A DNA stretch of 64,000 nucleotides from assembly GCF_004684905.1 (NCBI RefSeq), contig NZ_SRJC01000001.1, positions 682,001 to 746,000 of the forward strand. The letters run 5' to 3'. Below, piece after piece: positions 37,858-46,431 of the stretch. The notes under the pieces were generated by a model. It worked only from the letters and a program-made list of their open reading frames with translations. It did not search any database and was not told the DNA's origin. The first letter of the stretch is position 1. The number at the start of each line of letters is the position of its first letter. The DNA comes from Halobacillus salinus. GTDB taxonomy: Bacteria; Bacillota; Bacilli; Bacillales; Halobacillaceae. The position numbers were made by a program, and so were the translations under genes.

Positions 37858-38013
37858 GTGAATAGAACTTATGTATTAGTTTCTGGACGTGATGATCAGT
37901 CGTTTGTATGTGGGCACTTGAATGGCTGTTAGCGAGTAGTGCAACCGGCCGGAGAACGCATGCTTTCAGGCGTTCTCTGGCCTTTTTTATAAAAAAGAAA
38001 AGGGGAGAAGGAA
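37858..38013 (+). promoter_or_regulatory. Structured leader of the major pilin gene
   Basis: A TATTAT -10-like hexamer at 37852-37857 precedes two hairpins: GCACT/AGTGC (37914-37942) and a strong terminator stem at 37947-37982 with six T. Since pilC ends at 37796 and the pilin starts only at 38014, transcripts entering from pilC or from a local promoter would meet the terminator before the pilin gene. It may insulate pilA, or control it by attenuation. I could not match it to a known riboswitch. Confidence 0.45.
37947..37988 (+). terminator. Terminator/attenuator upstream of pilA
   Basis: GGCCGGAGAACGC and GCGTTCTCTGGCC (one G-T pair) enclose ATGCTTTCAG and are followed by TTTTTT. Confidence 0.85.
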
Positions 38014-38505
38014 ATGAAGGCTTGGTTGAAGAAACGATTCAAAAATGAAGAAGGTTTCACGTTGGTGGAATTGTTGGCTGTTATTGTGATCTTGGGGATT
38101 ATTGCGGCGATTGCGGTGCCTAGTATTGGTAATGTGATTGAGAACTCTAAGAAGGATGCAACGGTTGCGAATGCTGAACAAATGATAGAGGCATCTAGGT
38201 TATTAGTAACATCCGAAAGTCCCAACTTTACAGATGGTAGTTTGACTATCCCACTTAAAAAAGCAACTGCAACGACTGATGGATATGGTTTAATAGACAA
38301 TGGTTATATAAATTCCTTTGAAGACACTACTGGAGCTGATTACGATACTGCAAGTAAAGTTGTAGTAACTAAAAGTGCTGACGGTGCCCTTTCATATGCT
38401 GTGTATTTAAAGGGAACTGAATATGAAATCGAGGGTGAAGATGAAGGTTCTACTGTTTCTGAAAGTGAGATTGTTAGAAAAAAAGTTAAAGGTTCAGACA
38501 ATTAA
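38014..38505 (+). CDS. pilA: Type IV major pilin
   Basis: 163 residues. Short basic leader ending NEEG, then FTLVELLAVIVILGIIAAIAVPSI with Glu5; the processed pilin would start with N-methyl-Phe. The head is small, acidic and rich in Thr/Ser/Asp, lacking cysteines. ATG with GGGGAGAAGG. A terminator follows, so it forms its own transcript, as expected for the most abundant subunit. Confidence 0.93.
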   Translation: MKAWLKKRFKNEEGFTLVELLAVIVILGIIAAIAVPSIGNVIENSKKDATVANAEQMIEASRLLVTSESPNFTDGSLTIPLKKATATTDGYGLIDNGYINSFEDTTGADYDTASKVVVTKSADGALSYAVYLKGTEYEIEGEDEGSTVSESEIVRKKVKGSDN

Positions 38506-38523
38506 GCTTCTTAAATTCCTTTG

Positions 38524-38549
38524 AAAATCCCTCTTCACGAGGGGTTTTC
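38524..38549 (+). terminator. Terminator of pilA
   Basis: AAAATCCCTC, loop TTCAC, GAGGGGTTTT. Confidence 0.85.
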
Positions 38550-38583
38550 TTGTGTAAATTTAATAGAATAGGAGACAGTTCTT

Positions 38584-39339
38584 ATGACATTATTCCTCAC
38601 TCTATATTTCTTCCTACTCGGCACCATCCTCGGCTCCTTCTACAACGTCGTCGGCCTTCGCCTTCCGAATGGCGGACTCATGCACGAAAACCGCTCCTAC
38701 TGCCCGAACTGCAAGAAAACATTAGCATGGTACGAGCTCATTCCCATCCTGTCCTATATCCTTCAAAAAGGACGCTGTCGTGGTTGCAGGGAAAGCATTT
38801 CACCGATTTATCCTGCGATGGAGGCCATTACAGGTGTGATCTTCGCACTATGTTTCTATCAATTTGGTCTAGGACCTCAGCTGATTTTGGCCCTTCTATT
38901 GATGTCGATGTTTCATATTATCATGGTGTCCGACCTTCGTTACATGGTCATTCCAGATCACCTGCTTCTGTTCTTCTTCGGTTTATTTATTGTATACCGC
39001 ATCCTTTATCCCCTGGACCCATGGTGGTCTTCGTTGATAGGGGGGCTTGGCGGTTTAACTGTAACAGCAGTCATTATACTAGTCAGTCGTGGAGGGATGG
39101 GTGGCGGTGATATGAAACTGTTCGGACTTCTGGGATTCGTGCTCGGATGGAAGTTGTTGTTGGTTACGTTCTTTCTTTCAACGCTTATCGGAGCGGTGGT
39201 GAGCGGCGGGCTTCTAGCGGCTGGCATCATCCAGCGTAAGAAGCCGATTCCGTTTGGGCCTTTTATCGTAGTTGGTGCGAGTTTTGCATTTTTTTCTGAT
39301 AGAATAATAATAGATTGGTACTTACAAACTTTCTTCTAA
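38584..39339 (+). CDS. pilD: Prepilin peptidase/N-methyltransferase PilD (ComC-like)
   Basis: 251 residues with about seven membrane spans. Zinc-type CPNC...CRGC pair in the first cytoplasmic loop, catalytic aspartates in SDLRYMVIPD and GGGDMKLFG. It cleaves and methylates the prepilins of this locus and probably ComG pilins elsewhere. It is the only gene of the locus with a positional equivalent (comC) in B. subtilis. ATG with GGAGA upstream. Confidence 0.96.
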   Translation: MTLFLTLYFFLLGTILGSFYNVVGLRLPNGGLMHENRSYCPNCKKTLAWYELIPILSYILQKGRCRGCRESISPIYPAMEAITGVIFALCFYQFGLGPQLILALLLMSMFHIIMVSDLRYMVIPDHLLLFFFGLFIVYRILYPLDPWWSSLIGGLGGLTVTAVIILVSRGGMGGGDMKLFGLLGFVLGWKLLLVTFFLSTLIGAVVSGGLLAAGIIQRKKPIPFGPFIVVGASFAFFSDRIIIDWYLQTFF

Positions 39340-39354
39340 TGCGGAGGGCTTCTA

Positions 39355-40320
39355 GTGTTTGGTTGGAAAAAGGATAAACGTGTACATATTGTAATCAAAG
39401 ACCATACCATCCGGTACGTGGTAGCGGCTGCTCATAATCCTTCAAGAATTGAAGCGTATGGGGAGGAGTTTCTGCAAGGAGATATACTTCAGGACGGTGT
39501 GATCCAAAACCTTAGACGTTTTGAGATGGTGCTAGAGGATATTGTTGCGAAGCATCAATTGAAGAACGCTCCGCTTTATTTCTGTGTTCCCGACTCTTCA
39601 GTTATTTTGAGACACCTATCTGTACCTAGTGAGGTAGAGGATGAGGCAATCAAAGGGTATTTGTATCAGCAGCTGGGAGAAAGTCTCCATCTACCGTTCG
39701 ATCAACCGGTATTTGATTTTGTCAAAATGTCGGACGATAAAAGGGAAAAGGAGATCTTCCTCGTTGCTTACCCGCAAGATAAAATCGAACAAATGGAAGA
39801 GAGTTTGACGGTGGCGAACTTGAAGCCGAAAGCAGCGGACTTGTCGTCTCTCTCTGTGTATCGCGTGTATGAACAGCTTTCGTTCACCACGGAGGGAGAA
39901 CACCTATTGATTGTAGAGTGGAATATTGATGGTATCTCTGTAACGGCTTTTCACGAGGGAGTCCCTCAGTTCTCGAGGCAGATGAAGACGACACTCGACA
40001 AGAAGGAATGGAAAATGTTCACCTCTGACGGAGAAGGACACCTTCACTGGACAGGAGATATACAAGATTTAGAAGGATTCGTAACGGATCAGATAGGCGA
40101 AATCAGCCGTATATTGGATTTCTATCAATTTTCGGTTATGAAAGGAAACGCTGCTATTACGAGGATTGTGCTGGCAGGTGACTGGGCTTACGGTAGAACG
40201 CTCCATGATCAGCTGGCGGAAAGAGTAAGGGTTCCGGTCGATACGATATCGCTTGAGTTATTGGATCTCTCGCTTCCGGACCGTTATACGGATGCCGTAG
40301 GATTAATATATAAAACGTAA
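39355..40320 (+). CDS. pilM: Pilus assembly actin-like protein PilM
   Basis: 321 residues. Actin/FtsA-like fold of PilM, cytoplasmic, which binds the N-terminal tail of PilN. Visible: N-terminal VHIVIKDHTIRYV, VPDSSVILRHLSVP (typical VP-S-V--R-I-VP pattern) and the C-terminal IVLAGDWAYGRTLHDQLAERV. GTG start at 39355 with GGAGGG upstream. Confidence 0.88.
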   Translation: MFGWKKDKRVHIVIKDHTIRYVVAAAHNPSRIEAYGEEFLQGDILQDGVIQNLRRFEMVLEDIVAKHQLKNAPLYFCVPDSSVILRHLSVPSEVEDEAIKGYLYQQLGESLHLPFDQPVFDFVKMSDDKREKEIFLVAYPQDKIEQMEESLTVANLKPKAADLSSLSVYRVYEQLSFTTEGEHLLIVEWNIDGISVTAFHEGVPQFSRQMKTTLDKKEWKMFTSDGEGHLHWTGDIQDLEGFVTDQIGEISRILDFYQFSVMKGNAAITRIVLAGDWAYGRTLHDQLAERVRVPVDTISLELLDLSLPDRYTDAVGLIYKT

Positions 40321-40346
40321 GGACGTTTGTTGCAGGAGTGATGGTT

Positions 40347-40943
40347 GTGGTCATCGATATAAATCTACTCGAAGAAAAAGAACAACCGAATCGTCTCCCC
40401 TTGCTCATCATTGGAGCAGGGGTATTCGTTCTATGTTTAATCATAGCTCTATTCTTCTGGCAGCATCAGGCACTTGAAGAGGAGCAGAAGCTTTTAAGCG
40501 AAGAAGTGGGAGCTTTAAAAACCGAACAAACAGCTTATCAAACTATAGATCAAAATGAAGAACAAGCTCAGCGTCAACAACTTAAGGAGGCGACGCAACA
40601 ATTGCAAGCAACCGTATTCCCAACGGTTGCACTGGTGGAGAATTTAATTGCTTTACTCCCTGAGCGAGGGTATTTTCAATCCTATACATATGATGATAGT
40701 GGTTTCATTGATATCGAGGTAAGATTTGACTCCCTACAAGAAGTAGCTGCTTACACGAACGCGTTGTCAGAGAGAAATTATGCTACCGGTGTGGAGATGG
40801 GCAGTGTCTTGACGGAACAAACTGACGAAAGCTTGAATCAATTTGAGTATCGTCCAAGATATATTGCGAATTACACGGTCACGATCGATAAACAGCTGTT
40901 TCGAGAGGGGGTGGCTGATGGTGCGGATCGAATGGAACCGTAG
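40347..40943 (+). CDS. pilN: Pilus alignment protein PilN
   Basis: 198 residues from GTG at 40347. The cytoplasmic start carries the PilN motif INLLEE (VIDINLLEEKE), then one membrane span (residues about 15-38), a coiled coil and a small ferredoxin-like domain with FPTVALVENLIALLPERGYF. An ATG at 40341 is only two bases from the AGGAG box, so GTG is preferred. Overlaps pilO by 26 bases. Confidence 0.88.
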   Translation: MVIDINLLEEKEQPNRLPLLIIGAGVFVLCLIIALFFWQHQALEEEQKLLSEEVGALKTEQTAYQTIDQNEEQAQRQQLKEATQQLQATVFPTVALVENLIALLPERGYFQSYTYDDSGFIDIEVRFDSLQEVAAYTNALSERNYATGVEMGSVLTEQTDESLNQFEYRPRYIANYTVTIDKQLFREGVADGADRMEP

Positions 40944-41868
40944 TCAACTGTATGTCCTGATTGCGACGCTTTTTGTTGTGGTGGTAAGTACGTTTATCTT
41001 CTATCAATTTCTCATTAAGCCCGATCAGAAGGAAATCGACCAACTGCAAGGAACCCTACAAACAGAAGAGCGGTTGTTAGAAACGTTGAAAGATCAACAA
41101 GCAGACAAAGCCGAAACGATTTCCGTTACAACTTCACGAGAATTGCAAAGTCAGCTACCTGTGAAGAAATCGTCTGATCAAATGTTACTCGCACTTGAAA
41201 GGGCAGAATCCGTTTCGGGTAGTTTCATTGAGAGTATTTCCATCAGTTCAGGCACCGAGCCGTTTCTAGAAGACCAACCATCCCCTGAGCAAAACACGGA
41301 AGCACCAATAGACTTGGATGAACCAGATTCAATTGAAGAAGAAAGTAGAACGGAGTATCCCCTTCCAGGCGGAGTGACTCCGGTTACATTCGATTTGTCG
41401 GTAGCATCCCAAGACTTCACGGATTTGATGACCTTTTTAAATGAGGTCACCAATAGTTCAAGAGTCGTCACGATTGACTCTGTTTCTTTTAACGATGATC
41501 GTATTATAGAAGGCGAGCTTACCTATTTCTATTATTTTGTAACATTGTCGGCTTACTATTACCCGGGACTTTTCGAATTGGAAGATGAGATGCCGGAATA
41601 CCACTATGATGGGCAGTCGGATAAGCAAAATCCATTTCCTTATGGTGACGGAGAAACGGACTTGAGCGCTCGAGATGAGAGCGCTGCTGCTTCGTCAGGA
41701 AGCGAAGACTATGAAGAACACGTCGTTCAAGAAGATGAGACCTTCTATCAAATCATCTATGACTTCTATGGAACTTATAATGAGGAACTCGCAGAAGGGG
41801 TTCGGAGTGCGAATAAGCGCGAATCTAACACAGTTTTTGAAGGGGAAACGTTGCTCTTGCCACTATAA
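40918..41868 (+). CDS. pilO: PilO with C-terminal LysM domain
   Basis: 316 residues. One membrane span (about 12-32), a coiled coil (IDQLQGTLQTEERLLETLKDQ region), then a PilO-type ferredoxin-like domain (VTFDLSVASQDFTDLMTFLNEV). The last about 50 residues are a LysM-type module: EEHVVQEDETFYQIIYDFYG, then LAEGVRSANKRES...EGETLLLP. LysM binds N-acetylglucosamine in peptidoglycan. The ATG at 40918 follows GAGGGGG and overlaps pilN. No PilP or PilQ follows, as in other Gram-positive systems, so the LysM end may anchor the complex to the wall. Confidence 0.85.
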   Translation: MVRIEWNRSQLYVLIATLFVVVVSTFIFYQFLIKPDQKEIDQLQGTLQTEERLLETLKDQQADKAETISVTTSRELQSQLPVKKSSDQMLLALERAESVSGSFIESISISSGTEPFLEDQPSPEQNTEAPIDLDEPDSIEEESRTEYPLPGGVTPVTFDLSVASQDFTDLMTFLNEVTNSSRVVTIDSVSFNDDRIIEGELTYFYYFVTLSAYYYPGLFELEDEMPEYHYDGQSDKQNPFPYGDGETDLSARDESAAASSGSEDYEEHVVQEDETFYQIIYDFYGTYNEELAEGVRSANKRESNTVFEGETLLLPL

Positions 41869-41958
41869 AAAACTTGTCGAAGAGGTCGTGACAAATTTCA
41901 TCGTTCTTTTCAATATCGCTGTGATAGGGTTAGGACAAACCTGGCGGGAGTGATAAGA

Positions 41959-42789
41959 ATGGATTCCAAAAACAAGATCTCTATATCTTTCAGAGACAAA
42001 GCAAAGAATGAGGACCCCTTCAAGCGCGGGAAAGAGGAACAAGCGGCATCAGCTGAACCAGAATCAGAAAATGACTGGGACAGACCCAAAAAGCCGAAAG
42101 TGTACACTCTTCCTATAAAAAAGAAAGCGAGAGGTCGTTCTCCGATCAAGTCGATTATGATTTCGAGTATCACAGCTTTATTGATTAGTTTCGGTTTGGG
42201 GTTTATGCTGCTCCGCATGTTTGTCTCCTTAACCGATGAGACAGCAGAAGGACAAGGGCAATCTGCAGTACCCGCCACAGAACAGACTCAAGGGTCTGAG
42301 GCCGTTACGGTAGGGACATCCTCTTTGGAAGGATATGTCGTTCAAGCAGGCGTGTTCTCGACGGAGGACAAGGCGAATGAGTGGAAGATGAAGTTGACGG
42401 CTTCCTCTGTGTCATCGATCATCTGGCAACGGGACGGTCAGTATTACTTGTTTGTCGGGAGCGCATCAACGGAATCCGGCGCAGAACAAATCGCGGCGGA
42501 TCTCGATACGAGAGATATAGAAACGTATGTGAAACCTTGGACCATTCTAACAGAAGAGACCTCACTTAAAGGAGCAGAAGCGGAGATAGCAGGCGAGATG
42601 GGGGAATATATCCAACAGCACTCCCTTGATCAGTTGAGTGAAGAAAGAAAACAGGAGTATATTGCGACATTACAGAAAGAAGATCCGGAATCTCCCTTCC
42701 TTTCTGCTTTCCAAAGTTGGGAAACGTCAGACCGGCAAAGTATGAATTGGCTGTTTACAGCAAAAGCAATGGAAGAAACTACGAAATAA
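41959..42789 (+). CDS. spoIIB: SpoIIB-like SPOR-domain protein
   Basis: 276 residues: a charged cytoplasmic start, one membrane span (about residues 58-78) and an extracellular SPOR domain (EGYVVQAGVFSTEDKANEW to YVKPW, about 112-185), then a helical tail. SPOR domains bind denuded peptidoglycan. Position between pilus/comC locus and maf matches spoIIB, which localises the septal peptidoglycan hydrolysis complex during engulfment. The ATG at 41959 has GGCGGGAG 9 bases upstream. Confidence 0.85.
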   Translation: MDSKNKISISFRDKAKNEDPFKRGKEEQAASAEPESENDWDRPKKPKVYTLPIKKKARGRSPIKSIMISSITALLISFGLGFMLLRMFVSLTDETAEGQGQSAVPATEQTQGSEAVTVGTSSLEGYVVQAGVFSTEDKANEWKMKLTASSVSSIIWQRDGQYYLFVGSASTESGAEQIAADLDTRDIETYVKPWTILTEETSLKGAEAEIAGEMGEYIQQHSLDQLSEERKQEYIATLQKEDPESPFLSAFQSWETSDRQSMNWLFTAKAMEETTK

Positions 42790-42814
42790 CCTTTTTTAAA
42801 GAGATGCGAATGAG

Positions 42815-42846
42815 AAAAGACCTGAAACAGGGGTCTTTTTTTGTTT
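42815..42846 (+). terminator. Terminator of spoIIB
   Basis: AAAAGACC and GGTCTTTT with a nine-base loop and seven T. Confidence 0.85.
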
Positions 42847-42948
42847 TTTCTCCAGTGTGGTAAGATGGAAAAAACATTTTTAGTGAATCAATATTTTGTA
42901 AAGAATCCTGTAAACTTAAGATTACTCACATAGAAAGGATGTTCCGTG

Positions 42949-43515
42949 ATGCCTGTACTTGTGCTTGGATCCAACTCACCTAGGAGGAAGGAACTGTTAA
43001 CTAAGGCTGGTTACGAATTCGGTATCCGTGCTTCTGATGTAGACGAATCGTTACCAGAGGGGATATCCCCTGAAGACGCGGTGCTGATGCTCTCAAAAAG
43101 AAAAAGTGAAGCCATCTCTTTAAATGAAGAGGAAGTTCTGCTCACTTCGGACACTGTGGTAGCAAAGGGGCAGGAAATACTAGGTAAACCCTCTAGTTTT
43201 GAGGAGGCTAGAGACTATCTCCATTCGCTGAGTGGCAAGCAACATGACGTTTGGACTGCTGTTACTCTCCGGGATGCTCATACAGCGAAGAGTTTTGCCG
43301 TTCGGACCAGAGTGACATTTTTCTCGCTAGAAGAAAAGGAAATAATCCGCTATATCGAAAGTGGAGAAGCCTGGGACAAGGCAGGGGGATATGGAATCCA
43401 AGGAAAAGGTGCTATCTTCGTCGATGAGATCCAAGGGGATTATTATAGCGTTGTCGGATTACCGCTTTCCAGAGTTGTGCGAGCATTGCGGGATTTTGAT
43501 GTGTATCCATCCTGA
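42949..43515 (+). CDS. maf: Maf-family nucleotide pyrophosphatase
   Basis: 188 residues. N-terminal LGSNSPRRKELL and LLTSDTVVAKGQEILGKP with GYGIQGKGAIFVDEIQGDYYSVVGLPL are diagnostic. Maf hydrolyses dTTP/UTP and modified nucleotides; overexpression blocks septation in B. subtilis. The ATG at 42949 is chosen over the adjacent GTG at 42946 by spacing from GAAAGGA. Confidence 0.96.
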   Translation: MPVLVLGSNSPRRKELLTKAGYEFGIRASDVDESLPEGISPEDAVLMLSKRKSEAISLNEEEVLLTSDTVVAKGQEILGKPSSFEEARDYLHSLSGKQHDVWTAVTLRDAHTAKSFAVRTRVTFFSLEEKEIIRYIESGEAWDKAGGYGIQGKGAIFVDEIQGDYYSVVGLPLSRVVRALRDFDVYPS

Positions 43516-43553
43516 ACTATGTGAGTAATTTCAGTTGAAAGGATGCGTGCATA

Positions 43554-44243
43554 TTGACAGACACAACCGTCATGATGAAAGATGTTCCAAAAGAAGAGCG
43601 ACCTCGTGAAAGGCTCCTTGAAATCGGCCCTTCTCACCTTTCTAATCAAGAGCTGCTTGCAATCTTGATCGGTAGCGGGACGAGACAGGAATCTGTCACC
43701 GATCTTGCCCAGCGCGTATTGATCCATTTTGAAGGACTGTTGCTGTTAAAGGGAGCAACGATCGAAGAGCTCACCTCGATACGCGGAATCGGGGCTGCCA
43801 AAGCGGTTCAGATTCTTGCTGCCATCGAGATGGGGAGAAGGATGCAGCAGATGAAGCCGGTAGAGCGCTATATGATCAGAAGCCCGGAAGATGGGGCTGA
43901 TTTCGTCATGGAGGAGATGCGTGATTTGAAGCAAGAACATTTCATCTGTCTATTCCTCAACACGAAGAATCAAGTTCTTCACCGCCAGACTGTTTTCATC
44001 GGTAGTTTAAATGCCTCTATTGTTCATCCTCGTGAAGTGTTCAAAGAAGCTGTGAAACGTTCAGCCGCTTCGATCATCTGTGCTCACAACCATCCCTCCG
44101 GTGACCCGAGTCCCTCCCAAGAAGATATCCAAGTCACAAGACGACTCCAGGAATGCGGGAAAATGATAGGGATAGAAGTGTTAGACCATCTCGTGATAGG
44201 GGATAGGAAGTTCGTCTCTTTGAAAGAAAAGGGATACTTGTAA
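43554..44243 (+). CDS. radC: RadC/JAB-domain DNA repair-associated protein
   Basis: 229 residues. Helix-hairpin-helix-like N-terminus (ERPRERLLEIGPSHLSNQELLAILIGSGT, ELTSIRGIGAAKAVQILAA) and a JAB/MPN metal motif (FIGSLNASIVHPREVFKEA, SIICAHNHPSGDPSPSQED) with HxH and Asp ligands. Its exact function is unsettled despite the name. The start TTG at 43554 has an AAAGGATG box. Confidence 0.95.
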   Translation: MTDTTVMMKDVPKEERPRERLLEIGPSHLSNQELLAILIGSGTRQESVTDLAQRVLIHFEGLLLLKGATIEELTSIRGIGAAKAVQILAAIEMGRRMQQMKPVERYMIRSPEDGADFVMEEMRDLKQEHFICLFLNTKNQVLHRQTVFIGSLNASIVHPREVFKEAVKRSAASIICAHNHPSGDPSPSQEDIQVTRRLQECGKMIGIEVLDHLVIGDRKFVSLKEKGYL

Positions 44244-44394
44244 AGGATGGGTGAACTTCCTCCTAGGGTAGAAACCGTGTCGCAGTAGTCTTATATTCCT
44301 GAAATGCAACCTCGTACAAAAAAACTAGAGACTTGCTTGCCGTAACACTATCTATTTTTCGCGTTTTTTCGTATAATTAAATAAATGGAAATCG

Positions 44395-44426
44395 AGCGCC
44401 ATATATAGAATTCTATACATGGCGCT
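44395..44426. repeat. 32-bp near-perfect palindrome upstream of mreB
   Basis: Sixteen-base arms AGCGCCATATATAGAA and TTCTATACATGGCGCT with a single mismatch and no spacer. It starts 17 bases after a TATAAT hexamer (44372-44377). It may be an operator or form a hairpin in the mreB leader; only a short, broken T stretch follows. Confidence 0.75.
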
Positions 44427-44499
44427 TCTTCTAGTCCAAATTGTATTGTTAGGTTCGACCCGAGTGATTATAAGCGGGCCATTAGAAAGGAAGATTTTA

Positions 44500-45540
44500 T
44501 TGGGTCTATTTGGATTTTCCCAAGATTTAGGAATTGATCTTGGAACAGCGAATACATTAGTGTTTTTAAAAAATAAAGGGGTCATTGTAAGAGAACCCTC
44601 TGTTGTAGCGAAGAATACTCAGACGAACGAAATAGAGGCAGTCGGTAACGATGCAAGAAACATGATCGGCCGTACCCCTGGTTACATATCTGTTATCCGT
44701 CCTATGAAAGACGGGGTAATCGCGGATTACGATACCACTGCTCAGATGATGAAGTATTACATTAAGAAAGCCTTGAAGAATCGTTCTTCATTCGCAAGTA
44801 AGCCGAATGTCATGGTATGTGTCCCATCTGGTATTACGATGGTGGAAGAACGTGCTGTACTCGATGCAACAAAACAAGCTGGAGCAAAAGAAGCTTATCC
44901 GATTGCTGAACCGTTTGCTGCAGCTATCGGTGCCGGACTTCCTGTATGGGAACCGACGGGGAGCATGGTGGTTGATATTGGTGGTGGTACAACAGAAGTT
45001 GCCATCATTTCACTTGGTGGAATCGTTACAAGTCAATCGATCCGCGTTGCAGGAGACGAAATGGATGATGCGATCATCCAACATGTACGCAAGCGTTACA
45101 ATTTAATGATTGGGGAACGCACTGCAGAAGAAATTAAGATGGAGCTCGGTGGTGCAGGAGAAGTGAATGTCGGTGAAGAAATGGATATCAGAGGACGAGA
45201 TCTACTATCTGGACTGCCTAAGACAATTACTATCCAATCAGAAGAAATCATCGGAGCGCTTAAAGATACGGTAGATACGATTATGGACACCGTCAAGAAT
45301 ACGTTGGAGAAGACGCCTCCAGAGTTGTCTGCAGATATCATGGAGCGTGGAATTGTTCTCACGGGCGGAGGCGCCTTACTTAAAAACCTAGACACAGTCA
45401 TCAGCGAAGAAACAAACATGCCGGTATTTATAGCCGATGAGCCACTTGATTGCGTGGCGATCGGAACAGGGAAATCATTAGAATACATTCAACACTTCCG
45501 TTCACAGCCGAATGTGGCTTCTCGAGCGAAAATGGATTAA
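44500..45540 (+). CDS. mreB: Rod-shape-determining actin homologue MreB
   Basis: 346 residues. Actin-fold ATPase that organises the lateral-wall elongation complex. Phosphate-1 motif [14 protein letters not shown], phosphate-2 [12 protein letters not shown], adenosine motif [11 protein letters not shown]. The TTG start at 44500 is inferred: AAAGGAAG lies 6 bases upstream and the N-terminus ([14 protein letters not shown]) then aligns with MreB; an upstream in-frame ATG at 44419 lies in the palindrome. Confidence 0.97.
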   Translation: MGLFGFSQDLGIDLGTANTLVFLKNKGVIVREPSVVAKNTQTNEIEAVGNDARNMIGRTPGYISVIRPMKDGVIADYDTTAQMMKYYIKKALKNRSSFASKPNVMVCVPSGITMVEERAVLDATKQAGAKEAYPIAEPFAAAIGAGLPVWEPTGSMVVDIGGGTTEVAIISLGGIVTSQSIRVAGDEMDDAIIQHVRKRYNLMIGERTAEEIKMELGGAGEVNVGEEMDIRGRDLLSGLPKTITIQSEEIIGALKDTVDTIMDTVKNTLEKTPPELSADIMERGIVLTGGGALLKNLDTVISEETNMPVFIADEPLDCVAIGTGKSLEYIQHFRSQPNVASRAKMD

Positions 45541-45552
45541 GGTTGATCGGCA

Positions 45553-46431
45553 ATGCCTTCTTTATTTCGCAGAAAACGGCTGATGGTTGTCTTAATAGGA
45601 TTTATCGTGCTAGTTGCTTTGATTGGTTATTCGATTCGGGATCGGGATGCGCTCAGTACACCTGAGAAATTCTTACAGGACACGGTCGGCTGGATGCAGA
45701 CGATTTTTCAAAAGCCTGTAAGTTTTGTAGATACGACGGTGGAGAACGTACAAGATATGTTCGCTGTCTACGAACAGAATAAGGTGTTGAAAGCGCGCTT
45801 GTCCGAATACAAAGGAGTAATCGAAGGCAACCAGCGCTTGAAGAGTGAAAATCAGGAACTAAGAGAGACACTGGATAAGAGTGATGCTTTGAGCGATTAT
45901 TCACCTATCCAAGCGACGGTGATTGCTAGAAGTTCTGACAGATGGTTCAAACAGATGACCATCAATAAAGGAGAAGAGCAAGGCGTCGAGAAAGATATGG
46001 CAGTCATGACGAGTGATGGTCTGATCGGGAAGGTGAAATCCGCAGGAGCTTTCCATTCGACAGTTCAGTTACTGAGTGGATTTGACCGCTCGAATAAAAT
46101 CTCTTCTTGGATTGTCCGGGAAGACCAAGATGAGGCGTTCGGTTTAATCGAAGGATATGATGATGAGTCTGGACGTCTCCTTCTAGAAGGAATCAAGCTT
46201 GATGAAGTAGTCGAAAAAGGAGATACCGTAATTTCGTCAGGACTTGGTGGTGTATTCCCGAGTGATTTACGGATCGGAACGGTCGAAGAGGTCGTCAACG
46301 ATCAGTTTGGTTTGACCAAAACTGCTTACGTAGAACCGTTTGCGGACTTGTTTGACATTAACCACGTCATCGTCGTTGACCGAGCAGCGGAGTCGATTGA
46401 CAATGCTCCGGTAACGGAGGGCGAAGAGTAA
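45553..46431 (+). CDS. mreC: Rod-shape protein MreC
   Basis: 292 residues. N-terminal membrane anchor (about 8-28), a coiled coil (YEQNKVLKARLSEYKG...), then the double beta-barrel MreC core (ARSSDRWFKQMTINKGEEQGV, GLIGKV). It joins MreB to wall synthases outside the membrane. The upstream box is weak. TAATG overlap with mreD. Confidence 0.96.
   Translation: MPSLFRRKRLMVVLIGFIVLVALIGYSIRDRDALSTPEKFLQDTVGWMQTIFQKPVSFVDTTVENVQDMFAVYEQNKVLKARLSEYKGVIEGNQRLKSENQELRETLDKSDALSDYSPIQATVIARSSDRWFKQMTINKGEEQGVEKDMAVMTSDGLIGKVKSAGAFHSTVQLLSGFDRSNKISSWIVREDQDEAFGLIEGYDDESGRLLLEGIKLDEVVEKGDTVISSGLGGVFPSDLRIGTVEEVVNDQFGLTKTAYVEPFADLFDINHVIVVDRAAESIDNAPVTEGEE

Noticed and set aside
37858-37990. Cyclic-di-GMP riboswitch upstream of pilA
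   Set aside because: The conserved core strings of types I and II are not present; only generic hairpins can be claimed.
41675-41953. 92-codon frame over the end of pilO and the following gap
   Set aside because: It lies mostly in another frame of pilO, with no ribosome-binding site and unlikely composition.
42919-43531. 13-bp inverted repeat flanking maf (ATTACTCACATAG / CTATGTGAGTAAT)
   Set aside because: Pairs of this length are expected by chance many times in 64 kb, and no mobile-element genes or target duplication are present.
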